NCBI GenBank assembly: GCA_009937085.1 | Contig: JAACDD010000200.1 | Location: 1-12,468 of the forward strand | Direction of reading: 5' to 3' | DNA: 12,468 nt | Origin: Bacteroidota bacterium | Lineage (GTDB): Bacteria; Bacteroidota; Bacteroidia; Flavobacteriales; Flavobacteriaceae | In this document: piece after piece, positions 5,483 to 12,468 of the stretch | Numbering within the stretch: the stretch's first letter is position 1 | How the letters are laid out: every line of letters begins with the position of its first letter | The notes under the pieces: generated by a model | Seen by the model: the letters and a program-made list of their open reading frames with translations, nothing else | Told to the model about the DNA's origin: nothing | Databases searched by the model: none | Program-made: the position numbers and the translations under genes

Positions 5483-8400
5483 CTATTCCTTTTTGACAAG
5501 TTTTAAAACGTGCTGTTTTGCGCTAGTAACACACATCACTTTGACAAAATACACACCGCTTTGGTAAGCAGTAAGATCGATATTTTTAGTTGAACTGGTT
5601 GTAATGCTTTTGCCCATAACATCGTACACTTCAACATAAACCTCTTCGTCAGATAAAATAACAACCTTTCCAGAAGTTGGGTTTGGATACATTCCAACAA
5701 CAAAATCAGGATTTACTGAATCAAAACTTAACACACAGCTTGTACCTACTTCATATTGAAAATATTTAGTAACAGAAAGACCGCCTGCAAAAGCAAATTT
5801 TACTGCATAACTGATTTCATCCCCCTGAGTGAAACCACCAACCGTTTTGGTAAAGACTTTATTGCCTTGTGCATCCATTTGAGATTCATTAAACGGAGTT
5901 TGCCTAAACAAATACGCCACAACTCCCGACTTGTCTGTATCCAAAAGTTCAACTGTAAACTTTACACTGTTGCCAATGGTTTCAAATGTAAAATTATATC
6001 CAGTTGAAAATGAACTTCCATCAGTATGAGCAGAATCGTTAAAATCGCAATAGAATCTTTGATTTACATTAAAGGAAATAGGTGTGGTTGTAGCAGTACC
6101 GCCATCGTTATCTATGGCTTTAGCAGTAATTGTATAAGAGCCTACTGCCGGGGTCCATGAATAAGCAAACGGCTGGGTTGTATCCTCACCCAGTTTAGTT
6201 GATTCATTAAAAAACTCAACTTTTGAAATTGTGCCATCAAAATCTGATGCAGTAGCGGAAATTTCAACTGTATCACCCGAAACAAATGAATCGTCATTAT
6301 CCGGTGAAGTTATTGTAATACTTGGCAACGAATTGTTTCCGTTTTGTACATTAACATACACATCGTCTTTGGCCGTAGTACCGGATTCGGTTAGAGACAA
6401 TTCAAATTTATAAATCCCTTGCTCCAAATTAGAAATAGCAGTAGTAAGCGATTGATTATCTGCAAAACTTGCTGCTGTAGGTCCAAAAAGCTGTGTCCAT
6501 TGATAAGTTGTACTACTTGCATTTGGAACTGTGCTTTGCGTTCCGTTAAGTTGTGCCGTAGTTGCGGGTATTTCAACCGTAATATTGGCACCTGCATCTG
6601 CAATTAACGGGGTATAATCCAAGTTTGAAGTTCGTGTAAAAGTCATATTACCCAAATTGAATCCGCCTTGTGCAATAGCAACTCTAAGAATATGTTCACC
6701 TTCTGTTAGCGGAATTCCAGTAACAGTCTTAGTTGCCCAATTGTCCCAATCGCCTGTTGAAGAAACTGTAATATTAGACGCAACTTGTTGACCGTCTAAT
6801 TCGAGGCTAAAAGGCCCACCAGAAGCGTTATTGGATGCATATCGAAAGTCCATTTTATAATAACCCGATTGCGCAATGTCAACCGAATATTCTAGCCACT
6901 CCCCTGCTTCAACCCAGCCAATCGTTTTGCCCTCAGCATCTGAAACTGCATCTACGTTTTCATCAATCCTAAAATTCCCAAATTCAGCACCATTATTTCC
7001 AACCGTAGAATCGAAATAAGAGACATCTTGTCCTTTACCCCCTTCAAAATAATCGTAGTTTCCAGCTTGAATTGTTCCTGGAAGTTGAAAAGGCTGATTT
7101 AAAAAGGGCTTTTGTTCGCCCACCAAAACTTGTACCGAGTTGGTTGCCACAAACCCTGAGTTGTTATGCACTTTAGCATAAAAATTATGAACTCCAGTTG
7201 CAAGGTTATCCGCTTTTGTGGAAAAGGGAACTGTGGTATCAGTTGCAAACAAACCATCTTCGTTAAAAAATTCAATCTTGGTGATTCCAATACCAGCTGC
7301 TTCAACTGTTAAATCTACACTTCCACCGCTATAGGCTTGACTAAAGCTTGCGCTTATCGTTCCTGAAAGTTCAATATCCCTATTGGTTTTCATGGTGTTT
7401 GCGGGAACACTCAATGAAAAACCATCTGAGAAACCTACCGTTATGTCTGTATTTGAATAATTATGTGCGACATAAGTTGTTTCTCCGTTTTGCTCAAATG
7501 CAACTGCAATGGGGTGATTTGCCGTAACATCTGTTTTGACAGTCCCCATAGCCTTCATATTATGCAACCAGTAATAGGTATGCGCATCTGAAATACCAAA
7601 TTTTAAGCCTCTGTCTGGATAGGAATCATAAAGCTCAATTGCCTTGTCTGGATCAATAAAAGCGGCGTAGCACCAATAGACGTCATGCCATAAATTGGCG
7701 TTTTCTTCATTGGACAAAATCCCTGTATTTTGCTGTATTTCGGTCCATAATTTTTGCACATAAGTAGTGTTATGCCCCAAGTACAACGAACCGCCATGAA
7801 TGGGATACATTTCAATACCGTAAGCGGCAGCGATATCCGCTGTCCAAAAGGTACCGCTATCGTATGAATTTCCCCATACTCTAGAGGCTATGCTTAGAGG
7901 ACTTCCATTATGGGTATAGGTTTCTGGAAATAGGTCATCATCCACATCAAACCAGTATTCTTCTACGGCAGTTTGTTCGGTGGTGTATAAATATATTCCC
8001 AAATCGCGAATGGCGTCATTTCCCGTAACAGAACCCCAGTGTATTAATGAGGAGTTAAACTGCATACTCTCAGAAGTAGACTCTTGGTCGTTCCCCTGTG
8101 GGAAAGTAGCAAAACCATTTGCCCATGCATGCCCAGCATAAGGGCTGAAGTTTCGTAAAAATGGGAATTTATCATCTGTTCTACTGGGTGATGCCGCATC
8201 GTTGACAAGCTGATTTACCATATCCCCCCATTGATTGGCCCAACCTGGTTCAAACTGCTCTACAAAAGCTGCTGCGTGAATAAAATAACCCCAATGAAAA
8301 TGGTGGTCATTGATGTTTGTATCTTGACCATGACCTGCAGGATAACCAAAAAGTGTTGACCATGTATTGTTGTAATAAAAAAGAAAAGCAACCTCTCCAG

Positions 8401-9619
8401 CTTCATAGCTAAGCCAATCTTCAAGTCGCTCTTTTACCGTAGCGATCATTTTATCTCGTGCCGCAGTATCTCCAGTTTTATGGGCTATACGGGCTGTTTG
8501 CACCAAACGATTCATCATTTGTCCTTCGTTATATGAGTCCGTCCAAGACGCTAGTGCATCATTTTCCAATAGACTTACTTTACTTCCCAAATCAGAAGGA
8601 TTAAAAGAATCGCTGTAGTTTGCCAAATACGGTAACGTTGGTAGAATACCATAAAACGTATTTTCAGTAGCAAATGTATTGCCATCTAACATTTTCAAAT
8701 CACCACGAACCGAGGTATACGTTTCTCGGTTTGGCAAAGGCGAATTTGCTGCTAAATGAGACCACTGATGCGGTAGAAGCCCTTGAAGTACTGTGTTATA
8801 CGTTCCCTCTTTAACGTCAGGGGTTATTTCAAAATCGGTGCGTAAAACACTTGTGTTTTCGTTGTAATTCCAGGTTACAGTAGTATTGGAAGGAAAGACA
8901 TAGGCAAACTTTTTGTAAGTGTTGGCTGTTTGCAAAGCGTTGGTATTACTTTGTGGAAGCATGGCAACAGACCAATAGTCTTTTCCATTAAGAGTTGATG
9001 TGTAAATAGCTCCATTTTGGGTCCATGAACTGCCAACAGGCGCATACACCGCATAATCTACACCTTCTTGAGCATTTTCTATTAAAAGCATTTCATTGTA
9101 CAACGTTGCATTTCCTGCTTTCACCTCCACTTGCGCAACATTAGCACTTCCTTTTGTTAGGTATACAAATGGCATTCCAATTCCGCTTGTTGCTGAAAAA
9201 CTACGTCCACTTGCAGACCACTGCATAGTAACTGTCCAATCGGTATGATTGGAAACAGTAGCGCGTGAACTATTTAATCCCTGAACACCTAAATGTACGG
9301 TTTGTTTATCCCCAACCACGCCAAAAGGAACATAAGTAAGCCCCAATCCCGATGCGGTAGTTCGCATGGTAAATGGGTAATTAAAGAGGTTGCTTACATG
9401 ATTTTCTTTAAGAAGAAGTGACCACCAATCGTTTGTGGGAACGGGCTTGTATTGCGCAGCACCAGAAAGTTGTGGAGAACCGCCAGGATATCCATTTCTA
9501 TTTGATGAGTCTACACCAGGAAATGTATTGGTATAACTACCGCTACCAATGGTTGTTGTTTGCGCAGAAACACCACATAAAAAAAGTACGAACAGTATAG
9601 TTTTAAAGGATTTTGTCAA
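5483..9619 (-). CDS. Secreted modular GH81 endo-beta-1,3-glucanase with CBM6 and T9SS sorting domain
   Basis: 1378 residues. Order: signal peptide 1-19 (LFVLFLCGVSA), GH81 catalytic domain about 45-750, Ig-like module 752-833, CBM6 838-996, PKD-like module 1003-1092, second Ig-like module 1098-1186, unassigned beta-rich module 1187-1297, T9SS type A sorting domain 1300-1378 (MYPNPTSGKV, VYDVMGK, SGVYFVKV, ending LVKKE). The GH81 signatures are NDHHFHWGYF with Asp438, probable general acid, and GNDQESTSES with Glu513 and Glu517, probable base region. The family hydrolyses beta-1,3-glucans such as laminarin or fungal wall glucan with inversion. The product would be exported across both membranes and anchored or released by T9SS. 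The start appears to be TTG at 9619: an in-frame TAG lies two codons upstream and the signal peptide begins directly after it. No SusC/D, regulator or other glycoside hydrolase is adjacent. Catalytic assignment is strong; module binding targets are inferred. Confidence 0.95.
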   Translation of the reverse strand: MTKSFKTILFVLFLCGVSAQTTTIGSGSYTNTFPGVDSSNRNGYPGGSPQLSGAAQYKPVPTNDWWSLLLKENHVSNLFNYPFTMRTTASGLGLTYVPFGVVGDKQTVHLGVQGLNSSRATVSNHTDWTVTMQWSASGRSFSATSGIGMPFVYLTKGSANVAQVEVKAGNATLYNEMLLIENAQEGVDYAVYAPVGSSWTQNGAIYTSTLNGKDYWSVAMLPQSNTNALQTANTYKKFAYVFPSNTTVTWNYNENTSVLRTDFEITPDVKEGTYNTVLQGLLPHQWSHLAANSPLPNRETYTSVRGDLKMLDGNTFATENTFYGILPTLPYLANYSDSFNPSDLGSKVSLLENDALASWTDSYNEGQMMNRLVQTARIAHKTGDTAARDKMIATVKERLEDWLSYEAGEVAFLFYYNNTWSTLFGYPAGHGQDTNINDHHFHWGYFIHAAAFVEQFEPGWANQWGDMVNQLVNDAASPSRTDDKFPFLRNFSPYAGHAWANGFATFPQGNDQESTSESMQFNSSLIHWGSVTGNDAIRDLGIYLYTTEQTAVEEYWFDVDDDLFPETYTHNGSPLSIASRVWGNSYDSGTFWTADIAAAYGIEMYPIHGGSLYLGHNTTYVQKLWTEIQQNTGILSNEENANLWHDVYWCYAAFIDPDKAIELYDSYPDRGLKFGISDAHTYYWLHNMKAMGTVKTDVTANHPIAVAFEQNGETTYVAHNYSNTDITVGFSDGFSLSVPANTMKTNRDIELSGTISASFSQAYSGGSVDLTVEAAGIGITKIEFFNEDGLFATDTTVPFSTKADNLATGVHNFYAKVHNNSGFVATNSVQVLVGEQKPFLNQPFQLPGTIQAGNYDYFEGGKGQDVSYFDSTVGNNGAEFGNFRIDENVDAVSDAEGKTIGWVEAGEWLEYSVDIAQSGYYKMDFRYASNNASGGPFSLELDGQQVASNITVSSTGDWDNWATKTVTGIPLTEGEHILRVAIAQGGFNLGNMTFTRTSNLDYTPLIADAGANITVEIPATTAQLNGTQSTVPNASSTTYQWTQLFGPTAASFADNQSLTTAISNLEQGIYKFELSLTESGTTAKDDVYVNVQNGNNSLPSITITSPDNDDSFVSGDTVEISATASDFDGTISKVEFFNESTKLGEDTTQPFAYSWTPAVGSYTITAKAIDNDGGTATTTPISFNVNQRFYCDFNDSAHTDGSSFSTGYNFTFETIGNSVKFTVELLDTDKSGVVAYLFRQTPFNESQMDAQGNKVFTKTVGGFTQGDEISYAVKFAFAGGLSVTKYFQYEVGTSCVLSFDSVNPDFVVGMYPNPTSGKVVILSDEEVYVEVYDVMGKSITTSSTKNIDLTAYQSGVYFVKVMCVTSAKQHVLKLVKKE

Positions 9620-9690
9620 GATCTAAATACTTAAAATTAATATTTAATAAAAATCCCCCGATTTTTTTAACATAACAAAAATTAAAACCA

Positions 9691-9708
9691 TACATCTTCA
9701 CTACATCT
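9691..9708. repeat. Direct repeat TACATCT with 11-bp period upstream of glucanase
   Basis: TACATCT at 9691-9697 and 9702-9708, so the starts are 11 bp apart, one helical turn. On the minus strand it reads AGATGTA twice, about 72-90 bp upstream of the glucanase start. Same-face direct repeats of this size are a common form of response-regulator binding site. No activator is in the window. Confidence 0.35.
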
Positions 9709-9764
9709 GACAATTTATAAAACAACATTCCGTCTAGGTTTATATTCCTTAAAACTACTACAGA

Positions 9765-9794
9765 AGCGACCTTAAATAAATTAAAAAAGTCGCT
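9765..9794. repeat. Inverted repeat AGCGAC / GTCGCT
   Basis: Six-bp arms at 9765-9770 and 9789-9794 with an 18-nt AT-only spacer. The arms are the most GC-rich words of an AT-rich region. The long spacer makes a stable hairpin unlikely; it may be a two-half-site protein binding site or chance. Confidence 0.3.
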
Positions 9795-10084
9795 CTTTAC
9801 CTGTTGGTTCAGCGTATATAAAAAACACCTTTTGCAAGTTTACAATGACACTAATACAGCTCTTTTAAAAATTTTACATAGCACAAATATCTTTGAATGA
9901 CTTATCAGCCTCTTTTAGGTATTCAAAAAAACTATATCTTTAGATGTATTTTCGTTTCAACATTTGGCAATCTAATTATACCGATTTTGATGTTTACAGC
10001 TAAATAAAACGAACTTTGAGTAAATTAATATGTAAGCATTTGTAAGGGTTGTATTACCCCTATCACTTTTTTTTTTAAAACAAC

Positions 10085-10097
10085 CTATATTATATAG
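10085..10097. repeat. Perfect 13-bp palindrome upstream of helix-turn-helix gene
   Basis: CTATATTATATAG, six-bp arms around one T, 94 bp before the ATG at 10191. AT-only except for the outer C/G, so chance is a real alternative. Confidence 0.3.
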
Positions 10098-10130
10098 TAC
10101 CTTTTTTCTTTTTAAAAAATGTTAGTGATA

Positions 10131-10158
10131 TGTTCCTATTTACAGTGTAATATGAACA
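10131..10158. promoter_or_regulatory. Candidate operator before the helix-turn-helix gene
   Basis: A perfect inner palindrome TTACAGTGTAA (10140-10150) is flanked by TGTTC (10131-10135) and its inverse GAACA (10154-10158). A direct repeat TTAGTGA stands on either side (10122-10128 and 10163-10169). The cluster ends 32 bp before the ATG, where an autoregulatory site of a small HTH protein would be expected. Binding by the neighbouring protein is inferred. Confidence 0.4.
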
Positions 10159-10190
10159 AAAATTAGTGAAAACCCCTATAAATTTGAAGC

Positions 10191-10469
10191 ATGGAAATTC
10201 ACGACAGATTACGTCAAATAATTGACGATAAAGACTTATCAATATCAAAGTTCGAACGCATTATTGGTGCAGGTCAAAATGCAGTTTCTACCTGCTTAAG
10301 ACGTCATTCTAGCATTAGTCATGAAGTTCTTATTGGTGTAGCTAAAAACTTTCCTGAATATAGTTTAGACTGGCTGATTACTGGAAAAAACCCTGACAAT
10401 GAGGAGATTGTCAATCGGATGAAAGATAAAATACGTGAAATAGAAGATGAAATAAATAAAATTACGTAG
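10191..10469 (+). CDS. Small helix-turn-helix DNA-binding protein (XRE/phage-repressor-like)
   Basis: 92 residues. The first 65 (DRLRQIIDDKDLSISKFERIIG, then NAVSTCLRRHSSISHEVLIGVAKNF and DWLITGK) follow the small Cro/CI-like HTH proteins common in Flavobacteriia, where the WLLTG-type ending closes the DNA-binding domain; here it is WLITGK at 61-66. Residues 71-92 form a charged helix with heptad-like spacing that may dimerise. There is no sensor or effector domain. It stands alone, with an upstream dyad cluster suited to autoregulation, and is convergent with hisS, overlapping its end by 8 bp. A TAAATTTG lies directly before the start (10179-10186). Targets are unknown; the divergent glucanase is one possibility from position only. 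Confidence 0.82.
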   Translation: MEIHDRLRQIIDDKDLSISKFERIIGAGQNAVSTCLRRHSSISHEVLIGVAKNFPEYSLDWLITGKNPDNEEIVNRMKDKIREIEDEINKIT

Positions 10470-11832
10470 AAAGTACAGTTGCGTCAAACGCATCAAGCGT
10501 TATTTTATTTGTTGTTCCGTTGTCCATATTTTTAACCGACAAAACGCGTTCTTTTTGCTCTTCTTCTCCATAAAATAACACCCATGGCGCATTAGATTGG
10601 TTTGCAAATTGCATTTGCTTTTTAAGTTTGTGATTGGTGGGATACGTCAACACTCGAAGTCCCCCTGCGCGGCACTTTTCAATATACGGAATTAAGTCTT
10701 GCATATACGCATCACCAAAATGAAGCACAACCACATCCACCGCTTGCTGCAATGTTGTTGGATACAAATCCAATTCCTCCAAAACCATACATAAACGATC
10801 TAAGCCAAACGAAATACCTAGTCCATGCATGTCTTTAAGTCCAAAAAGTGCTGTAAGATCGTCATAACGTCCCCCTGCTCCAATGGAGCCCATTGCAACT
10901 GTTTTAGGCGGGGCAACCTCAAAAATAATTCCCGTATAATAATTCAGTCCACGCGCAAGCGTTAAATCAAAAGCCAAGTTACTCACATGCAATGGTGAAA
11001 TAAATCGCAATACAGCACGTAAATGCAAGATACCTTCAATAGCCAAAGGTTGATCTGAAAGTAACGATTCTAGCGTATCTAGTTGTGTTTCTATAGGTCC
11101 CGAAAGCGCTATCAAAGGAGTAAGCTTTGCAAGTGCATCTTCACCAAAGCCTTTTTGTTTCAATTCGTCAAATACACCCGCTGCGCCAATTTTATCTAAC
11201 TTATCTAATGCCACAGTAAAATCTGTAATGCGATCTGGCGCGCCCAAATAGGTTGCAATGCCAGACAAAATACTTCTGTGGTTGATACGAATCGTAGCGT
11301 CTTTTAAATCAAGTGAGTGGAAAACGGCATCGAATAATTGAATACATTCAGCTTCTAAAACTGGACTTACGGCGCCTACAACATCCGCATCACATTGGGT
11401 AAATTCCTGAAAACGTCCGCGTTGCGGCCTGTCAGCACGCCAAACCGATTGCACTTGATACCTTTTAAACGGAAAGCTAAGTTCGTTTTGATGTTGTACC
11501 ACAAAGCGTGCAAATGGTACGGTCAAATCGTAACGCAATGCCTTTTCGGAGATGGACTGCGTAAAACGTCCCAGCTTATTTTCTGCTAATGCAGCTGTAT
11601 CTGCTTTTTTTACCTTCTCGCCTGAATTCAGCACATGGAACATTAAGCGATCGCCTTCTTCGCCATACTTCCCTTGCAAAGAGGCCGACTTTTCCATCGA
11701 CGGCGTTTCGATAGGCAGAAAACCATAGCGTTCAAAATGGGTTCTGATGGTGTTAATCACATATGACCTGCGCGCTACATCAGCGGGTAGAAAGTCACGG
11801 GTGCCTTTTGGAATACTCGGTTTTTGTGCCAT
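10462..11832 (-). CDS. hisS: Histidyl-tRNA synthetase
   Basis: 456 residues, a class II aminoacyl-tRNA synthetase that charges tRNA-His. Visible are the N-terminus PKGTRDFLP (8-16), RYDLTVPFARF (100-110), motif 2 VWRADRPQRGRFQEFTQCDAD (130-150), the histidine-specific LARGLNYYTG (292-301), and motif 3 with GLGISFGLDRL (337-347). A C-terminal anticodon-binding domain follows at about 365-450 (VDVVVLHFG, GLRVLTYP). The ATG at 11832 directly precedes MAQKPSIPKGTRDF, the usual start. The 3' end overlaps the convergent helix-turn-helix gene by 8 bp, and no separate terminator is visible. Motif 1 is less easy to read by eye, but the set is complete and the enzyme should be active. It is not HisZ, because the LARGLNYYTG motif is present. 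Confidence 0.96.
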   Translation of the reverse strand: MAQKPSIPKGTRDFLPADVARRSYVINTIRTHFERYGFLPIETPSMEKSASLQGKYGEEGDRLMFHVLNSGEKVKKADTAALAENKLGRFTQSISEKALRYDLTVPFARFVVQHQNELSFPFKRYQVQSVWRADRPQRGRFQEFTQCDADVVGAVSPVLEAECIQLFDAVFHSLDLKDATIRINHRSILSGIATYLGAPDRITDFTVALDKLDKIGAAGVFDELKQKGFGEDALAKLTPLIALSGPIETQLDTLESLLSDQPLAIEGILHLRAVLRFISPLHVSNLAFDLTLARGLNYYTGIIFEVAPPKTVAMGSIGAGGRYDDLTALFGLKDMHGLGISFGLDRLCMVLEELDLYPTTLQQAVDVVVLHFGDAYMQDLIPYIEKCRAGGLRVLTYPTNHKLKKQMQFANQSNAPWVLFYGEEEQKERVLSVKNMDNGTTNKITLDAFDATVLST

Positions 11833-11846
11833 GGCAACAATTTATA

Positions 11847-11881
11847 CAAATATCTGGTTTTAAATAAAAGAAGCTATCAAA
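11847..11881 (-). promoter_or_regulatory. Possible hisS promoter
   Basis: On the minus strand TTTG (11881-11878), a 23-nt spacer and GATATTTG (11854-11847), which is one mismatch (G for T) from TAnnTTTG. It ends 14 nt before the hisS ATG, nearly the same distance as the pyrR element. Confidence 0.33.
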
Positions 11882-12012
11882 TAAATGTTAGAAATTTTTC
11901 TTTTTTAAGAAAATATAGTAAAAATGCATCTTGACTTTTTCTTTTGCTTTAAAATAATTGAAATATACTTGCTGTGCACCTTAATAAAATGCAGCATAGG
12001 CTAACTAATGAT

Positions 12013-12468
12013 TTATAAATTTCTAATCTTAGGAATTGATATAAGGATAAAGAATAAAGTCGAAAGAATTAATGGGAGTACTGTTTTAAAAGGTTTTATA
12101 TCTGAAGTAGCTCTATAAAACTCAGGTTTAAATTGATTCCAATCAATAGTATCTGCATATACATTCTCAAATATTCTAGGGTAAAAATACAGTCTTAATT
12201 TTTCATGAAAATCGCCAGTTGCTTCTAAATAGGTTAAATGCTCTTCCATACTCGTGCCTGCTATTTTGTTGAAAGTACGCTGTAAATACATATTCGGGAT
12301 TACTGATGTAAGCTTGTTTGTTGCTTCCAAACGCAATTTAATTTTGGCCTTTAAGTTTTGTTGTTCCTCTTTAGAATCGTCATCACCCATTTGTTGCATC
12401 GCATAATACCATAACCAATTAAAACCACCGGTTGGATACCCATATTTTTCAAACTCAGGATAATGATC
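12013..12468 (-). CDS. ABC-2 type permease, C-terminal part (probably DUF3526 family; cut by window end)
   Basis: The reading frame is open to the right edge: upstream of the ATG at 12399 it continues without a stop as DHYPEFEKYGYPTGGFNWLW and then YYAMQQMGDDDS. The true start is therefore outside the window, and 151 residues are visible. The visible part is a long soluble segment with aromatic residues (YFYPRIFENVYADTIDWNQF) followed by one C-terminal membrane helix (TVLPLILSTLFFILISI) and a short basic tail. This layout, and the GGFNWLWYYAMQQMGD region, agree with DUF3526 ABC-2-like permeases of Bacteroidota, which have a large extracytoplasmic domain between membrane helices and work with an ABC ATPase. 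The partner ATPase would lie beyond the window. Family from memory of the pattern, not confirmed; it could be another ABC-2 permease subfamily. Confidence 0.62.
   Translation of the reverse strand, partial: DHYPEFEKYGYPTGGFNWLWYYAMQQMGDDDSKEEQQNLKAKIKLRLEATNKLTSVIPNMYLQRTFNKIAGTSMEEHLTYLEATGDFHEKLRLYFYPRIFENVYADTIDWNQFKPEFYRATSDIKPFKTVLPLILSTLFFILISIPKIRNL

Larger units (their letters stand above)
9620..10190. other. 570-bp AT-rich intergenic region
   Basis: No gene of normal size fits either strand. It separates the divergent glucanase (minus) and helix-turn-helix gene (plus), so both promoters must be here. It contains a phased direct repeat (9691-9708), an inverted repeat (9765-9794), a 36-codon open frame (9897-10007), a 10-T run (10067-10076) and two dyads (10085-10097, 10131-10158). 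I see no full TTG/TAnnTTTG promoter for the glucanase. Confidence 0.8.

Noticed and set aside
5483..9619. Polysaccharide utilisation locus around the GH81 gene
   Set aside because: No SusC, SusD, sugar transporter, hybrid two-component regulator or second glycoside hydrolase is present in the window.
9620..9690. Promoter for the glucanase with AATTTTTG near 9676-9683 on the minus strand
   Set aside because: First base differs from TAnnTTTG and the nearest TTG is about 27 nt upstream, outside the usual spacing.
10045..10076. GGGT/ACCC mini-hairpin followed by ten Ts on the plus strand
   Set aside because: The stem is four bp, eight bases separate it from the T-run, and no plus-strand gene ends just before it.
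11970..11996. Imperfect hairpin TGCTG...CAGCA between hisS and the permease gene
   Set aside because: Only five paired bases plus a bulged extension and no T-run on the minus strand; not a credible terminator.
1..12468. CRISPR, toxin-antitoxin, defence island or mobile element
   Set aside because: No repeat-spacer pattern, transposase, integrase, att-like repeat or paired toxin/antitoxin genes were seen; the lone HTH protein has no toxin partner, as the adjacent gene is convergent hisS.

Overview
The window looks like a chromosomal segment of a low-GC Bacteroidota of the class Flavobacteriia, probably marine or feeding on algal or fungal glucan. The evidence is a secreted beta-1,3-glucanase ending in a type IX secretion (T9SS) sorting domain, several TAnnTTTG-type -7 promoter elements (the Bacteroidota consensus), the near absence of Shine-Dalgarno sequences, and protein sequences of flavobacterial character throughout. 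I see no rRNA, tRNA, CRISPR array, insertion sequence or prophage.

Left part (1-2464): a tight minus-strand operon reads pyrR - pyrB - a small STAS-like protein - rnz (RNase Z, cut by the window start). Gaps are 1 and 3 nt, then a 4-nt ATGA overlap. It joins regulation of pyrimidine synthesis and its committed step to an RNA-processing enzyme. A divergent small three-helix membrane protein (2079-2357, plus strand) shares the pyrR promoter region, which holds a perfect 10-1-10 bp palindrome. A strong hairpin at 2442-2464 can terminate transcription from both sides.

Middle part (2486-5415): on the minus strand a small exported protein of unknown function, a SulP-family anion transporter with a STAS domain, and a beta-carbonic anhydrase form a probable three-gene transcription unit. 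The SulP/carbonic anhydrase pairing suggests bicarbonate uptake and interconversion with CO2. The best promoter of the window (TTTG-17-TATTTTTG) lies before the small exported protein, and a perfect palindrome overlaps its -33 element.

Large central gene (5483-9619, minus): a 1378-residue modular GH81 endo-beta-1,3-glucanase with signal peptide, GH81 catalytic domain, Ig-like module, CBM6, PKD-like module, second Ig-like module, an unassigned beta-rich module and a T9SS sorting domain. It appears to start at a TTG codon. No SusC/SusD genes lie next to it.

Right part (9620-12468): a 570-bp AT-rich non-coding region holds several small dyads and a helically phased direct repeat. It is followed by a small plus-strand helix-turn-helix protein whose 3' end overlaps the convergent hisS (histidyl-tRNA synthetase) by 8 bp. 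The window ends inside the C-terminal part of an ABC-2 type permease, probably DUF3526 family, on the minus strand.

Most of this is ordinary flavobacterial gene content. The points worth a second look are the unassigned module and overall architecture of the glucanase, the SulP/carbonic anhydrase unit with its extra N-terminal secreted partner, the STAS-like protein coupled to RNase Z, and the symmetric elements in three promoter regions. I found no convincing new multi-gene system.
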